A stretch of DNA of 64,000 nucleotides, taken from the NCBI GenBank assembly GCA_001632435.1, contig KV423929.1, positions 244,301 through 308,300 on the forward strand. The letters are read 5' to 3'. Of this stretch, positions 44,077 through 56,263 are shown piece by piece. The notes under the pieces were generated by a model. The model saw only the letters and a program-made list of their open reading frames with translations, did no database searches and was not told the origin of the DNA. This stretch comes from Calocera cornea HHB12733. Taxonomy: Eukaryota; Basidiomycota; Dacrymycetes; Dacrymycetales; Dacrymycetaceae. A program made the position numbers and the translations under genes. Within the stretch, counting starts at the first letter, position 1. Each line of letters begins with the position of its first letter.

Positions 44077-47000
44077 ATGGCCTCCCCTCCCGGGCCGCCT
44101 CACCCGCCCGCGCACCCAATGCCAAATCGAGCGACCCGCCCGACCTACTCGCCCCTCCAGTCGCCCACACCCAGCTCGGCCCACTCCACCGCCGGTTCCT
44201 CCTACTTCGGCCCCCTCGCCCCCTCCGCAACGGGCGGCACGTCCTACGTGTACCCCGTCCGCTCCCTGCTCAGCAACATCCAGCCCGCGCCCGAGGTCGA
44301 CACGCGCGAAGGCGGGTACAGGTCCGGCAGCAGCTTCGGCGGGAGCGGGCAGGCCAGTGACGCCGAGGGGGAGACGCGCGCTCAGCTCCAGGCGCGCAGC
44401 CAGGCCGCCGCGCTCACCCAGAGCCAGAGCCAGCAGGCGTCCCCCGTCAGGGCCGGTGCGCTGGGGAACGAGCGACAGGGGACATTCATGTATCCCCGGC
44501 AGACCCCTAGTGACCTGGGCAACCCCACCGACTCCTCCTCCTCCTCCTCGTACTTCGGCATGCTACCGAGCCGGTCACGAATGCGCTCCGCGTCCCTCCC
44601 CTCTCCCCCGACGTCAGACCCGGGGCAGCTCGCCCCAGAGGAAGACGACATCACCCCGAGCCAAGAGCGGCCCGTGGCAGCGACGGACTTTGAGCCATCG
44701 GCGCAGGAGTCCGTCCCGGAGCAGGTCAAACCGGACGATGCGCTCAGCACACTGTTCGTCAGTGACGCGCCGGCGAGCGAGGCCCCATCGCGCGTGAGCT
44801 CTGCCGATCGACCGGTGTCGGGCCAGAGCGTGGGGAACGCGAGCTCGCTTGGTAGCGGTGCGGACGCGGACGACGTGGATGCGCTGTCGCACCGCACACC
44901 ACTTTCGCTCGCTGAGACGGGCATCGTCCGCCTCCCACCCTCCGAGCCATCTACCGCCGGCAGCCGAGCCGGCTCGCGCTCGAACGCATCACGCTCGCAG
45001 CAAGGCTCTCGACAGCGGGACACCGGCGGGCGCGAGAGCCGGGAGAGTGAGTCGAACGCGCTCATGAGCCGGAGCAGCGCGAGCGCGAGCGAGATGAGCG
45101 TTGAGAGCGGGCAGCCGCTCATGACGATGCGGTTTGAGCACAAGGCGACGGAGGGCGGGCACCATGTGATTGTTGGAAGGGAGGGAAACTTGACCAAGTG
45201 CGAAGACGAGCCGATTCGCGTGCCGGGCGCGGTGCAGGGGTTCGGTGTGCTCGTTGCCGTTGCAGAGGACGAGGAGACGGGGAATCTGGTTGTCAGGCAG
45301 GTGTCTGAGGTGCGTACATTACATGTTCAAGTCCGAACTGGGTAGAGCTGAATATATGCGCATATAGAACGCAACCGAGCTCCTGGGCCTCTCCCCCGAA
45401 TACCTATTTTCCCTCACGTGCTTCACCCAGACCCTCCCGCCCTCCCAGGCCGACATCCTTTGGGACAACGTGCAGTACCTGTACGAGCTGGACAGCGACA
45501 TCGACGCGACGTCGAGCGGGCAGGATTCGCCGCAGGTGTTTCTCCTCTCCGGCTGGGGCCAGCCCGGGTCGGCCTTCCCGGAAGTCGCGGACCTGCAGGC
45601 GAACCCGGACCCGCACCAGCGGCGCGAGTGGACCTGCTGGTGCGCAGCGCACCGCCCACCAATCTCGAAGGCGCCTTCTGCCTCGGGGAGGACGAGCAGC
45701 GACACGAGCACGACGCTCGGGCAGAGTCTGCTCATCCTCGAGTTCGAGCTGGAGAGGGACGTGTTCAACCCCCTGTACCCGCCGTTCCAGCCCGCAGACG
45801 TGCACATGTCCGGGGACAGCAGCCCGAGCGCGCCGGGGAGCAGCGCGCGCAGTGGGGCCGGGAGCGCGAGTACTACCGTGAGCCGGAGCAGTGCTGGCAG
45901 TGGCAGGAGCAGGGGCAGCGGAGGGGGGTCGTCCGGCGGGGAGTCGGGCGGGAGCGCGGCGTCGGCCCAGAGCAGCCAGACGGAGATGGGCGACGCTCAC
46001 AGGGAAAGCATAGTGGACCCCACGCACTCGCCGGCGGGTGAGGAGGCCGGCGCAGTACCGGCGCCCAGCACGGGGCTTACGACGGGCGCGGAAGACATGC
46101 CGGAGCAGTACCGGCCCTCCCCCGAGGACGTGCTGGAGAGCACCACCAACCGTGCCAAGCCGCTGAAGGCGCTCGAGCGGATGCGCCGCGTCAACCGGCA
46201 GGTCATCGCGCGCACCTCGGGCGGCGCAGCCCCCTTCAGCACGGTGGGCGCCGGCGCGCTCGAGAGCGGGAGCATGGCGGAGAGCGTCGTCTCCCGCTCG
46301 CGCCGCTCCATGGGCCCGGCGACGACGGTGCACCAAGCGCACAGCGCGGGCGTGAGCACGATGGACGTGTTTGCGCTGCTCTCGCAGGTCGACGACCAGT
46401 GGGGCCGCGCGGCCGACCTCGAGAGCTTCCTCAAGATCGTCGTCGGGATCATCAAGGACCTGACACAGTTCCACCGCGTGCTCATTTACCAGTTTGACGA
46501 GAACTGGAATGGCCAGGTCGTCGCTGAGCTGGTCGACTGGAACCAGACCCATGACCTGTACAAAGGGCTGCATTTCCCCGCTGCGGATATTCCGGCGCAG
46601 GCGAGGAAGCTGTATGCTATCAGTGCGTGCGATGTCCCGAGCGCATAGACCGCCTGCTGATCGTTCGGTAGACAAAGTCCGACTACTCTACGACCGCTCC
46701 CAGGTGACTGCCCGCCTGGTGGTGCGGAGTCGAGCCGACCTAGAGCCTCCGCTCGACATGACGCACTGCTATCTCCGCGCTATGAGCCCGATCCACATCA
46801 AGTACCTCGCCAACATGGGCGTGCGCGGCTCCATGTCCGTGTCCATCATGGCGTTCGGCCAGCTCTGGGGCCTGATCGCCTGCCACTCGTATGGCCAACA
46901 CGGGATGCGCGTGTCTTTCCCCGTACGCCAGATGCTGCGCCTCATGAGCGACTCGATCTCGCGAAATATCGAGCGGCTGTCGTACGCCCAGCGACTGCAC

Positions 47001-49502
47001 ACCCGCAAACTCATCAGCACTCTTCCGACGGACCAACACCCGACGGGATACATCGTCTCCAACGCCGAAGACTTACTGAGCCTGTTCGATGCCGACTTTG
47101 GTATTCTCGTCATTGGCGAAGGCGCGAAGATCCTCGGCCCGAACCACAGCGGCCAGGAGGTACTCATCGTTGCTGAATACCTCCGCCTCAAGCAGTTCAA
47201 CATCATGCAAGTCTCGCAAGCCGTGACGAACGACTTCCCGGATCTCAGCCTGCCCTCAGGGATGGACGTCGTCGCTGGCCTCCTGTACATCCCACTCTCG
47301 AGTGGCGGCAGAGACTTTATCGCCTTCTTGCGCAAGGGCCAGCTGAAGGAGGTCCACTGGGCTGGCAAGCCGTTCAAAGAAGAGGGGGATGGCAATCTCG
47401 AGCCGCGCAAGTCGTTCAAGACGTGGTCCGAGACCATTGCCGGCCGCTGTCGAGCGTGGACGGACGAGCAGCTCGAGACGGCAGGCGTCCTTGCGCTCGT
47501 GTACGGCAAGTTCATCGAGGTGTGGAGGCAGAAGGAGACGGCGGTCAAGACGACTCAGTTGACCAACTTGCTCCTGTCGAACGCGAGTCACGAGGTGCGG
47601 ACTCCACTCAACCATATTATCAAGTGAGTATAATCGCAATGCTACTTGGAGACCGTTTTGACACATTTACAGCTATCTCGAGCTCGCGCTTAACGGTCCT
47701 CTGGACGGAGAGACTCGCGAGAACTTGAAGCTCACACATACCGCCTCGAAGAGCCTGCTGTTCACAATCAACGACCTTTTAGATCTTACTCGGTTAGAGA
47801 GCGGGAACGAGACGTCCTTCAACGACCCATTCGATCTTCCGCTGACAATCCAAGAAGCGGTTCACTTGTACAGGATTGAAGCCGAGCGACGCAAACTGCA
47901 TTTCACGATCGACACCAATGACAGCCCAAAGATCGTTCTTGGCGACGCCCGGAAGATCCGTACCGTCGTGGCTAACTTGACCGCCAATGCGGTCAAATAT
48001 ACCACGTCGGGAACGATCACTGTCGAGTGCCGCGTGTTCCAGGAACCAGATGGTTTGCGCGACCGTCGACAAATTGCGGTCGAGATCGTCGTCGGTGACA
48101 CCGGTTGCGGCATCGAAGCCAGCAAGTTGGAAAGCATTTTCCGTGAATTCGAGCAGGTCGAGTCGTCAACCAGCCGGCCAGGCGAACGCGAGGGTCTCGG
48201 ACTCGGACTTGCCGTTGTCGCTCGCATCGTGGAGCAGCTTGGCGGTCAATTGCGTGTTGACTCAAAGGTCGGTCAAGGCTCGCGGTTTTCCTTCCTCATT
48301 CCCTTCGCCTTGCCGTCAACCGGCTCGTCCGTTGGGGGTTCCGTCGCTTCCGAGCTCGACTCACGCTCTGTGTCCCCAAGCGGCTCTGGCCCGAGTTCCA
48401 AAGGGTCGAAGGGGAGTGCGATTGACAGTCTCGTCGAAGCTTTGCAATCCGACCCTCTCAATCCCAGCACGCGCGTAGGCAGCAACAGGTCCAAGAGGTC
48501 CATGTCAAATGAGCAATTGCCCTCATTATCACCGAGTGCCTTGCGGACACCAGCAACCGAGCGTTCCGGGCAGCCTGGCTACTTCGACATCGAGGGTTCT
48601 CGCTACCCGGTGCGCAGCGTTAAGATGGACGAGTTTGACTTGGACAAGAGTATACGGGAGCCAAAGACTGTCGAGCTGCCTGCGTCGCCTGTTCTCGGAG
48701 CGTCCGGACAGAGGAGAGCTGTCGATGAGTCTCACAGCAGAACCGTTGAGCAACCAAGATCGCCGGTCGTCGCGCAACAGGCGCCAGCCGTCGCACGGAG
48801 TGCTGCTGCCACGAGTGCTGCTGCCATGCGCACACGGAAGAAGGAGTCTCCCACTGCTGGGGCCGTCAAACTGCGGATTCTCATCGTCGAGGTAAGCGTC
48901 GTTATCCCAGTGGCTGCAATGGTTTCTGATTACAATGCAGGATGATCCCATCAACCGCATGATCCTGCATAAGCGCCTAGTCACAGATGGACATACTGTC
49001 ATCAACACCACTAACGGCCAGGAAGCGGTGGAGAAGATCGAAAGCGATCGAGAGTTTGATTGTATTCTCATGGATATACAGTACGCGTGCTTCCGCTGCA
49101 TAGTGCCTGAATCTGACCTGCGATAGGATGCCGATCCTCAACGGCTTCGAGGCTTCCGAGAAGATACGCGAGTTTGAAAGCACGCACCCACTCGCAGAGG
49201 GCATGGCGCGCCCCTCTTCGGTTCTGAACGGCCGCATCCCCATCTTTGCTGTGTCGGCATCCCTTGTCGAAGGCGCCAGAGAGACTTTGTCCCATCATGG
49301 GATGGACGGCTGGGTCCTCAAGCCCGTCGACTACAAGCGCCTTGGTGTGCTCTTACGAGGCATCAGCGACCACAAACAACGATCCGCCGACGTCTACAAG
49401 CCAGGGCATTGGGAAGTTGGCGGCTGGCTGGAGCTCCCGAGGGGCCCCACCCCGCCCCTGATGTCACCCACGGAGAAGAAGAGGTCATCGCCCAAGCATT
49501 AA
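44077..49502 (+). CDS. Fungal phytochrome hybrid histidine kinase
   Basis: Six exons (44077-45309, 45368-46622, 46672-47623, 47673-48891, 48941-49080, 49127-49502), 1724 residues. After a disordered region of about 350 residues come: the PAS domain with CEDEPIRVPG (Cys about 375, the bacteriophytochrome-type position for biliverdin attachment); GAF (about 755-930: YQFDENWNGQVVAELVDW, HFPAADIPAQARKLYAINK, MSPIHIKYLANMGV); PHY; HisKA with SNASHEVRTPLNHIIN (His about 1136); HATPase with DTGCGI and GLGLGL; and a receiver domain with EDDPINR, LMDIQMP (Asp about 1598) and LKPVD. Such proteins are red/far-red light sensors feeding a His-Asp relay to MAP-kinase signalling. The canonical PIH is PIR here, and a low-complexity linker of over 150 residues separates PAS from GAF. 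Confidence 0.92.
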
Positions 49503-50003
49503 GAAGAGCGCGCCTCATCATCCCATTTATACCTCGTCCTCCCATCTCATTGCACTAAGCGAATCCTCTGCCTCTCTACTGCACACGTATCCCTTCATGA
49601 CGCCTTTGATGACACCACGCCTCGTTCGTACCCGTGGTCGTGTATCCATACCATACCTCTTACTTTAGCGAGCTGTATTTCCCGGCCCTTTTGAGGGACA
49701 CTTGTTGGTCTTTTTTCTCCAGTTCATGATCTTTTCCAGGGGTCTGAGTGAATTATGCCAATAGAAATCATGCCTATGCACCTACCTTGTGTAGGAGTGT
49801 TCTGCGAAAATGCCAAACTCTGCATGAGTGAACTGTCTCAGACAGATGGGTCACGTGATCAGACACTGTCGATTTCGGTGGCGACTCAGGGTTTCAGGGC
49901 TTGCCCGTGCACGACCACACGTCCCCCTCATCACCTTATCCGTCCCCACCACATCTCTCCACCATCTCATCACCCACCCCTACTAAACCCAGCCTACAAC
50001 GCC
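49503..50003. other. Intergenic, no gene seen
   Basis: About 500 bases. The end (49,905-50,000) is C-rich, as in other leaders in this window. Nothing was recognised. Confidence 0.5.
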
Positions 50004-50841
50004 ATGATCCGCAACTCCCGATTCTCCGCGCCGACCTCATCCCGTCCGCGCGCCACTCGGGACACAGTCTGTCAAAAATGCCTGCAGAGGGGCCACTACA
50101 TGTTCGAGTGCAAGAACGCGCGGCCGTATGTGTCCAGGCCGAGTAGGACGCAGATGCTTGAGAACCCCAAGCTGAGGGCTAGGGAGCTGGGGAAGCCGAG
50201 TGTGGAGGTCCCGGAGGAGTTTACGAATAAGTACGTCACTATCTGGCTGATGAACCGTCGGAGTGGGGGATCGCTTGTGGGGTGCTGGGGCTGATACACG
50301 AAGTAGGAAAGGCACGGCGGATAAGATCCTTGCGCAGAAAGAGCAGGAGAGGGAACACAAGAGGCAGAAACGCTCGTCAGGGGCCTCAGGCGAAGAGGAT
50401 TCGGACGTGTCCAGTTCCGACTCGGACTCGGATTCGGAGGAGGACTCGGAGGACTCGCGGAGTGGGAGTGAGAGTGGGAGTGAGGAGAGCGAGAGGAGAG
50501 AGAGGAGGAGGAAGGTTCCTACACGGAAGGAGAGCGAGGAGCTGGAGGGGAGGAGGAGTGTGAGGAGGGGGGATAGCGAGGAGGATGAGAGAAGGCCTGT
50601 GAGGAGGGATGCGAGCGAGGAGAGGGTTGCGCGCAGACGGAGGGATGACTCCCCCCCGAGGCGGCGGTACTCTGACGAGGAGGACGATCCTTCCCCCCGA
50701 CGCCGGGCTGACAGCGACGAGGACGAAGACGACCGCCCGAGGCGCGACAGCCGGGAGGGTGGCCGACCGTCCCGCAGGAGGTACAGCGACGACTCGGACG
50801 ACGGCGGGAGCGCGCCTCGCCGGAGCCGACGTGACAGCTAA
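50004..50841 (+). CDS. ZCCHC10-like zinc-knuckle protein with RS/RE-rich tail
   Basis: Exons 50004-50230 and 50307-50841 (76-nt intron); 253 residues. A single CCHC zinc knuckle, CQKCLQRGHYMFEC, lies near the N-terminus (about residues 16-29) with the C-x2-C-x4-H-x4-C spacing, followed by KNARPYVSRPSRT. This short conserved block is the signature of the ZCCHC10 family, whose members have been linked to RNA processing. The C-terminal 170 residues are low complexity. Acidic Ser-Asp/Glu runs come first, then Arg-Arg-Arg-Ser/Asp repeats of the SR-protein kind, which would be expected to be phosph­orylated and nuclear. The ATG at 50004 precedes the knuckle directly; further upstream in-frame starts lie in C-rich non-coding-like sequence. 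Confidence 0.75.
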
Positions 50842-51730
50842 CTTTTCCACCTTACATACATACGGTGCGGCTGTGCCCCTTCCGACGCACGTTTTCTGCA
50901 TCTGTACACTGGTCGAACAGGGAATGATTATCGCAGGCTTCTTTTCTGTGACTTATCGGGCTTCCTCTTTCGAGCGCGTGCTTCTGGCGCTGGCTGATGT
51001 GAAAATTACAAGGCGCGGTACGAGGGAGCGTATCTGGGGAAACGGCCGTGTGTGGTGGTGCGCGAGTGTGGTTAGAATATGGTAACCCCGGGTCGGAGTG
51101 CCGCTCCCTCGTAACGGCGCCCCAGCAACAGTCGATTAAGCCCGAGATTGTTATTGCGCGATAGGCTTCTTCTGCCAAAGCCGACCGTGGAAGGGTCCCG
51201 CTCGGCTCATGCGCGCGTGGGCGAGAGGGAGCGGATGCAAACGGGGTGTTCCAATAGGAGCGCACGTCGTCGAGCAGCTCAGGCCTACTAGCCCCATCCC
51301 ACGCACGCACATTGCACATCGTGCAGAGGAGGATGCCGTTCCAGTGCCAGTGCATGAGGTGCTAACGGGCGCTTGTCTACCGAGCACAACTCTGGAATAT
51401 CGTACGTGCTGTTACGGATTTCGGGAGAGAACGCGGACTGACGAAATGTTGTGGTGTGCTTGCTTGCTTGTCGCGGACCAGACCCCGGCTCCCGGCCGTT
51501 CACAGTTAGCCGTCACATAGGTAGCGACCACCACCATCCCACCATTACCGATACCGCTGATACCCACCAACGGATCACCACGCTCGCTATACCTCTCTTC
51601 CTCCAGCGGCAAAACCCAAGTATCTGACCAGCAAGCATCAAGTACCCAAGCCCCAAGGAGGCCCCAACTTAGCAATCTCGAGCACCTACTCCGATAGCAC
51701 TAGCGCTTTGTGCAGAGAAAGAGGAGAGAG
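50842..51730. other. Intergenic, no gene seen
   Basis: About 890 bases between two plus-strand genes. Short frames on both strands lack support. Confidence 0.5.
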
Positions 51731-54686
51731 ATGGCTGTAGCGACCGCCTCCTCCGCAACGGTCGCAAACCCGTACGACGAGATGGTCGTCCCTGCTCTGC
51801 GGAAGCGTGCGTCCCGTTCCCTCTCATCCCTCACTTCTTCGCGTCGGTCTATACCTCTTGCGCTCCTCTGTGTCTTGTCGGTCTGGATATGCTGACCGGC
51901 GGCCAGGTCTCGAAGCCGAATCGCGCGTCCTCTCCTCGCGCATGTCCGGAAACTTCGACGCACTCTCGATCCCCGACATCCCCTCCCACTCAGTCACCTC
52001 CCACTCCCACTCCGCCTCTTCCTCCCACGCCATCCCCATCACCACCGGCCCCACCTCCGCCACAGCAGCCATGAACATCCCCTCGAGCAAGTCCCAGTCG
52101 AGGCGCGTAGCGAGCCCGGAGCTGTACACCAAGCCGAGCTCTATACCCAGGCCGAGCCTGCAGATGTCCGCGCAGGGGGCGCAGAGTACGAGGGACTTGC
52201 TGGCGGGGGTTGCGCAGGCGGGGAAGGCTGAGCGGGAGAGGAATGGGGAGAGGGAAAGGGACAGGGTTGAGAGGGAGAGGGCTGTGAAGAGCGAGAGGAT
52301 CGCTCAGGTTGCTGTTATGCACAGCGAGCGGGAGCGGGAGCGAGATCGGAATCGGGAGCGAGAGAGGGAAAGAGAGAGAGTCAGAGAGCGAGAACGAGAG
52401 GACGACAAAGACGCGCAGCAAGAGCGTGCCCCCCGAGCGCGTAGCCGCACCCAGTCCACACCCTTCGCATACAACGAGCTCGTCGCCACCTCCGCTGCAG
52501 CCCAACCCGATCTCCCCGTCCCCTCCGTCCTCCCCACCCCCGCCTCCTCGCGTGCCAACTCCCCCCAAGCAGTCACGCCCCTCCTAGGGACAAACCCTGC
52601 CTACAACCTTTCGCCTGGTGGCACGGGGATGTCCTCCCGCCCCTCTGGGATACCTGTGCCCCGATCTGGGAGTGCGGCGAGGCCGACTGCCAAGACACCC
52701 AGGAGCAGGAGCAGGAACGCCACGAGTCCGATCGCTTTCCCTGCTTCGTCCGCGGCTGACGACGGCCCGGGGTCGGACGATGCGCACACGAACCACCAGC
52801 CCAACAACAACAACCAGCAGCAGCAGCAGCAGCACCTTCGAGCCGGAGCCGGAGCAGCCCAAGGACCGGGGAGAATGCGCTACCCGCCTTCGCCTGAGCC
52901 CAGCCCGGAGCTGAGCTACATCCGGAATGTGCAGGCGCCCTTTCCGCTCTCGGGGAGCGTCATGGCTGGGGGAGCGAGCGACAGTGATGCTGGGCGCAGC
53001 AGCTTCGAGCGGGATATGCGGGCGTCGCGTGCTGCTCGCCGGCGCGGGGGTAGGGAGGGAAGAGATGGGAGAGAGCGGGAGCAGGCGCTGGGCGGGGAGG
53101 GCCCGGGCGAGCTCGAGCTCAACTATCGCGGGGACACGACGCGCAATGGCGGGCGCGGAGAGGTGTACAAGGAGCACACGGAGGAGCAACTTGAGATCGC
53201 CACGTTCGGGCATGACCTGAGCGCGGAGCGCAAGGCGCTCAATGGCACGCCTACCGCGCGCCGCCGGGGCGAGCTGGACCACCTCGGTGTGCTTGACGGC
53301 GGGCGGACGCCGAGGGGGAAAGGCTCCGCGCCCAGCCCGAGCGTCAAGCAGCAGGCGGCGTGGGGCGAGCTCGCGCACGCCGCGGGGGTGGAGTACGGCT
53401 ACGGTGAAGGGGAGGGGTACGAGTCTGGCGAGTACGAGCTGCACGAGGAGAGCGTGATCCGCGAGCGGCCGCTCACGTGGATGGTCGAGGGCGAGGCGAG
53501 CGTCACGGACCTTGTGCTCGAGAGCCTGAGGAACGAGGGCGGGAGGCAGAGCTTCGCCTTCCTTGGACAGCCGGCGCAGGACGAGGCGGAGAGGGCGTCA
53601 CATTCCGAGCAGGAGGAGTGGGAGCTCGCGTATGAGGAGCCGCCCGAGGAGCGCGTGGAATTGGCGTACGAGCGCGAAGAACCCCCGGAAGAGACTGCGT
53701 TGCGGAACGGGGCGGGGACGATGAGCAAAGTGGAGCCGATGCAATCCGGGGCACGGGGACAGCCGCAGAACGTCCTGAGCAAGTCTGCGCCTGTTGCACA
53801 ACGGCCGGTCGAGGCGCCTCCTACTCTTCCGGCCGGGAAAGCACTGTCGAAGACGAATGGGAACTCTGCTCCGGCTGGCCCTTCATCTGGTCCACCTCGG
53901 CAACCTACCACAGGCCCCAAGCCGTCCGCCACTCCAGCCACTCCCCGACAGCGCGTCGCCTCCAAGCCCTCGAAAGTGTCCGGCCCCTCCGCATCGGGCA
54001 AGTCCAACACTCAGCCGCGGTCCAAGTCCCACCCTGTCAACCTGCACAAGCACCAGTACCAGGACAGCAACGCCTCCATGTCCCTGGTGGACGCGATCCC
54101 CGACGTGCCGAAGCGCGGGAACGAGCGGGGCAAGAACTGGGACGAGGTCGTCCTCCCGACTGTGGCCAGGCAGCTTGGCCTGGACAGGCAGGAGAACGGC
54201 CCCCCCGAACCGCCAGAAACGCGGGAGGAGATGGTCCCTCCCGCCCCGGGCACGTTCGGCTACGACCATTCGAAGTATCGCGCGCCGTCTACGGACCTCT
54301 CGGCGCCTCTTACACCTCGACCTCAATCTCCGCAGTCCGCCGATGGCCACCTCGCCCCTCCAGAGCGACCATCCCGGAGACCCTCGCAAGAAATCGTCGC
54401 TCCAAAACCGCCGGTGCAGCCTCCGATACAAATCCCGCCTCGCCAGCCTTCTCCAGCACCATTTTCGTCGTATTCTCCCCTTTCCGCAGATGGACCGCCT
54501 GTGCAACCAGCTGCCCACCCGACCCCTATTCTCCAGAAATCCAGCACAGCCCTGGAACGGGGCAAAGACCCGCGCAACTCCAAACCACCAAAAATCAAGA
54601 TCTCTCCGCCAGATGGCTTCGCCATGGACATCGAGCAGGACGAGGACAAAGTCTCGGGCGGCTGCAAGTGCTGTGTTGTCATGTGA
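51731..54686 (+). CDS. Large disordered protein with C-terminal CaaX box
   Basis: Exons 51731-51806 and 51907-54686 (100-nt intron); 951 residues. No enzymatic domain is visible. The N-terminus NPYDEMVVPALRKRLEAESR looks helical. A long Ser/Thr/Pro region is interrupted by Arg-Glu-rich helical runs (RERERDRNRERERERERVRE, nt about 52,250-52,410) and an Asn/Gln run (52,805-52,835). A conserved-looking block NWDEVVLPTVARQLGLDRQE near residue 780 echoes the N-terminal one. The protein ends GGCKCCVVM: CVVM fits a farnesylation CaaX box, with two upstream Cys available for palmitoylation. This suggests attachment to a membrane, probably the plasma membrane. Function is unknown; a polarity or trafficking scaffold would be consistent with the sequence but is inference. 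Confidence 0.7.
52802..52834 (+). repeat. CAA/CAG trinucleotide repeat (Asn/Gln tract)
   Basis: A run of AAC codons followed by CAG codons within the CaaX protein gene, encoding an Asn tract then a Gln tract of about seven residues. Confidence 0.85.
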
Positions 54687-56263
54687 TGTGACGTGTTCTC
54701 GTTCTCAGTTCGACTGCGATTCAGTTTGGTATCTGTACTATGCTTCATTATGGTTGCCCTGCCTCGTCTCCTCTCACACCGCTGGCCACTCTCTTTCATC
54801 TAGACTTCGCATCTCGAACGTCGACTTTCAGCCTCTCCCACTCGTTCCCTCTCAACCATCGTCGTTTCCGACACCCAAAACCGCATTCGATTCACCGTAC
54901 ATGGCCTTATTTCCCCTCTGTCTTATCCCTCATATCCTGCCTTGCGTTGTACTCCACTCGAACTCCATTGAGCCTCTTCCGCTCTCAGAGAAGCGGGCGT
55001 TCCGCCAGACGATTAGATCAGTCGTTCTTACTTAGCATAAGTATCGTTTTTGTTTTGGTCGTCTGCGGTCACTTTTTCTTTGTATCATATGTACGGGAAA
55101 ATGGATCATGGACGTGTTCAACTACAATAGGGAACTTCCACACTGCCGAGCAGGCAATTCTACCGGTCGAAATTCCGCGACGACTGGTGACTTTTAGTAT
55201 ACAAATGCCCTCGTATCATTTCCCAACCGTCTAGTACAGCATGCAGAGAACAGGACACTTCTATATCCAGAGGAAACGAGGAATTGGCCACTCAGCTACG
55301 TAGTGCGTTCGGGATCCCATGCATCAGGCGGTAAGGTAGGCGGGAACGTTGAAAAAAAAGTCGCACCTGTTGTACATATGAAGTATGCATGATCTAATAA
55401 GTCCATACCGAAACACATCCCGGCTTTCAGTGGCTCGTACGCGGCCATGCACGATTCTCTATAGTCGAAGTTGGGGTAACAAAGGTACCGGAGTCGGGAT
55501 GGGAAGATGAGCGCTCTCTGCTGCACTGAATCGAGTTTCCGATGCATCAGAAGAGGCGTGGTCCCGATCTGGAAATTTGAAGAGGCCAGCCGCCCGAGGA
55601 TCGCTGGAGGAGTAACACATTTTCAGAAGAGGCCGGCTGATCCCCCAAGTAGAACGAGCCTGTCGATCATAATATCATCGAAGTATGCGATGCAGAGATG
55701 TGAGTCGACTCTGTCGGAATTAAGACTCCCGCAGCAGAAGGGCCGTGATGTGGTAAAGAGGCGGACCGCTTTGATCACTTCGGCGGAATTCGATCGCGCC
55801 GTCTGACCAAGGATCCACCTTCGAAAAGGCGCGCCAAGACGGCTGCAGGTCGGATCCTCCAGAAGCCAATACGGATGCTGTATCTGCATCAGACGTTGAG
55901 TGAGATGATCAGACTTCTGAAGGTGCATCCGTTAAAGAAGTGTGTGACGCGTCAGAGAGAAGACCCCGGGAATGCGGGGACGACTTGCGGCTGTGCCGTA
56001 CATGCCGTCTGCACGTGCAACTTGAATACACCCGCTTTGCTCGGCGCCTCGTTTTCCGGGTGGGCTCAGACAAGGTACGGCATAGGCAGGCGGAACGTCG
56101 AAGGAGAACGATTTGTTAGCGGAAAGTCAGCATTGTGAGTGCGCACGAAACTATCAAGTCCTCCATCGCGAAGTAACACCATTCCATCCGAGCGTCCATT
56201 ATACAAGCTTCATAAGCCCAAAGAGATATCTACCGTCAATGACCATAACAATCTCGCGCTGGA
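54687..56263. other. Gene-poor interval after the CaaX gene
   Basis: About 1.6 kb. Minus-strand frames at 55296-55547 and 55623-55928 (83 and 101 codons) contain protein-like stretches but have frame breaks between them and no recognised family. They may be remnants of a decayed gene; I see no supported model. Confidence 0.4.

Noticed and set aside
52584..53444. 286-codon minus-strand frame inside the CaaX gene
   Set aside because: Antisense shadow of a GC-rich exon; the plus frame is open for 2.78 kb and ends in a meaningful CaaX motif.
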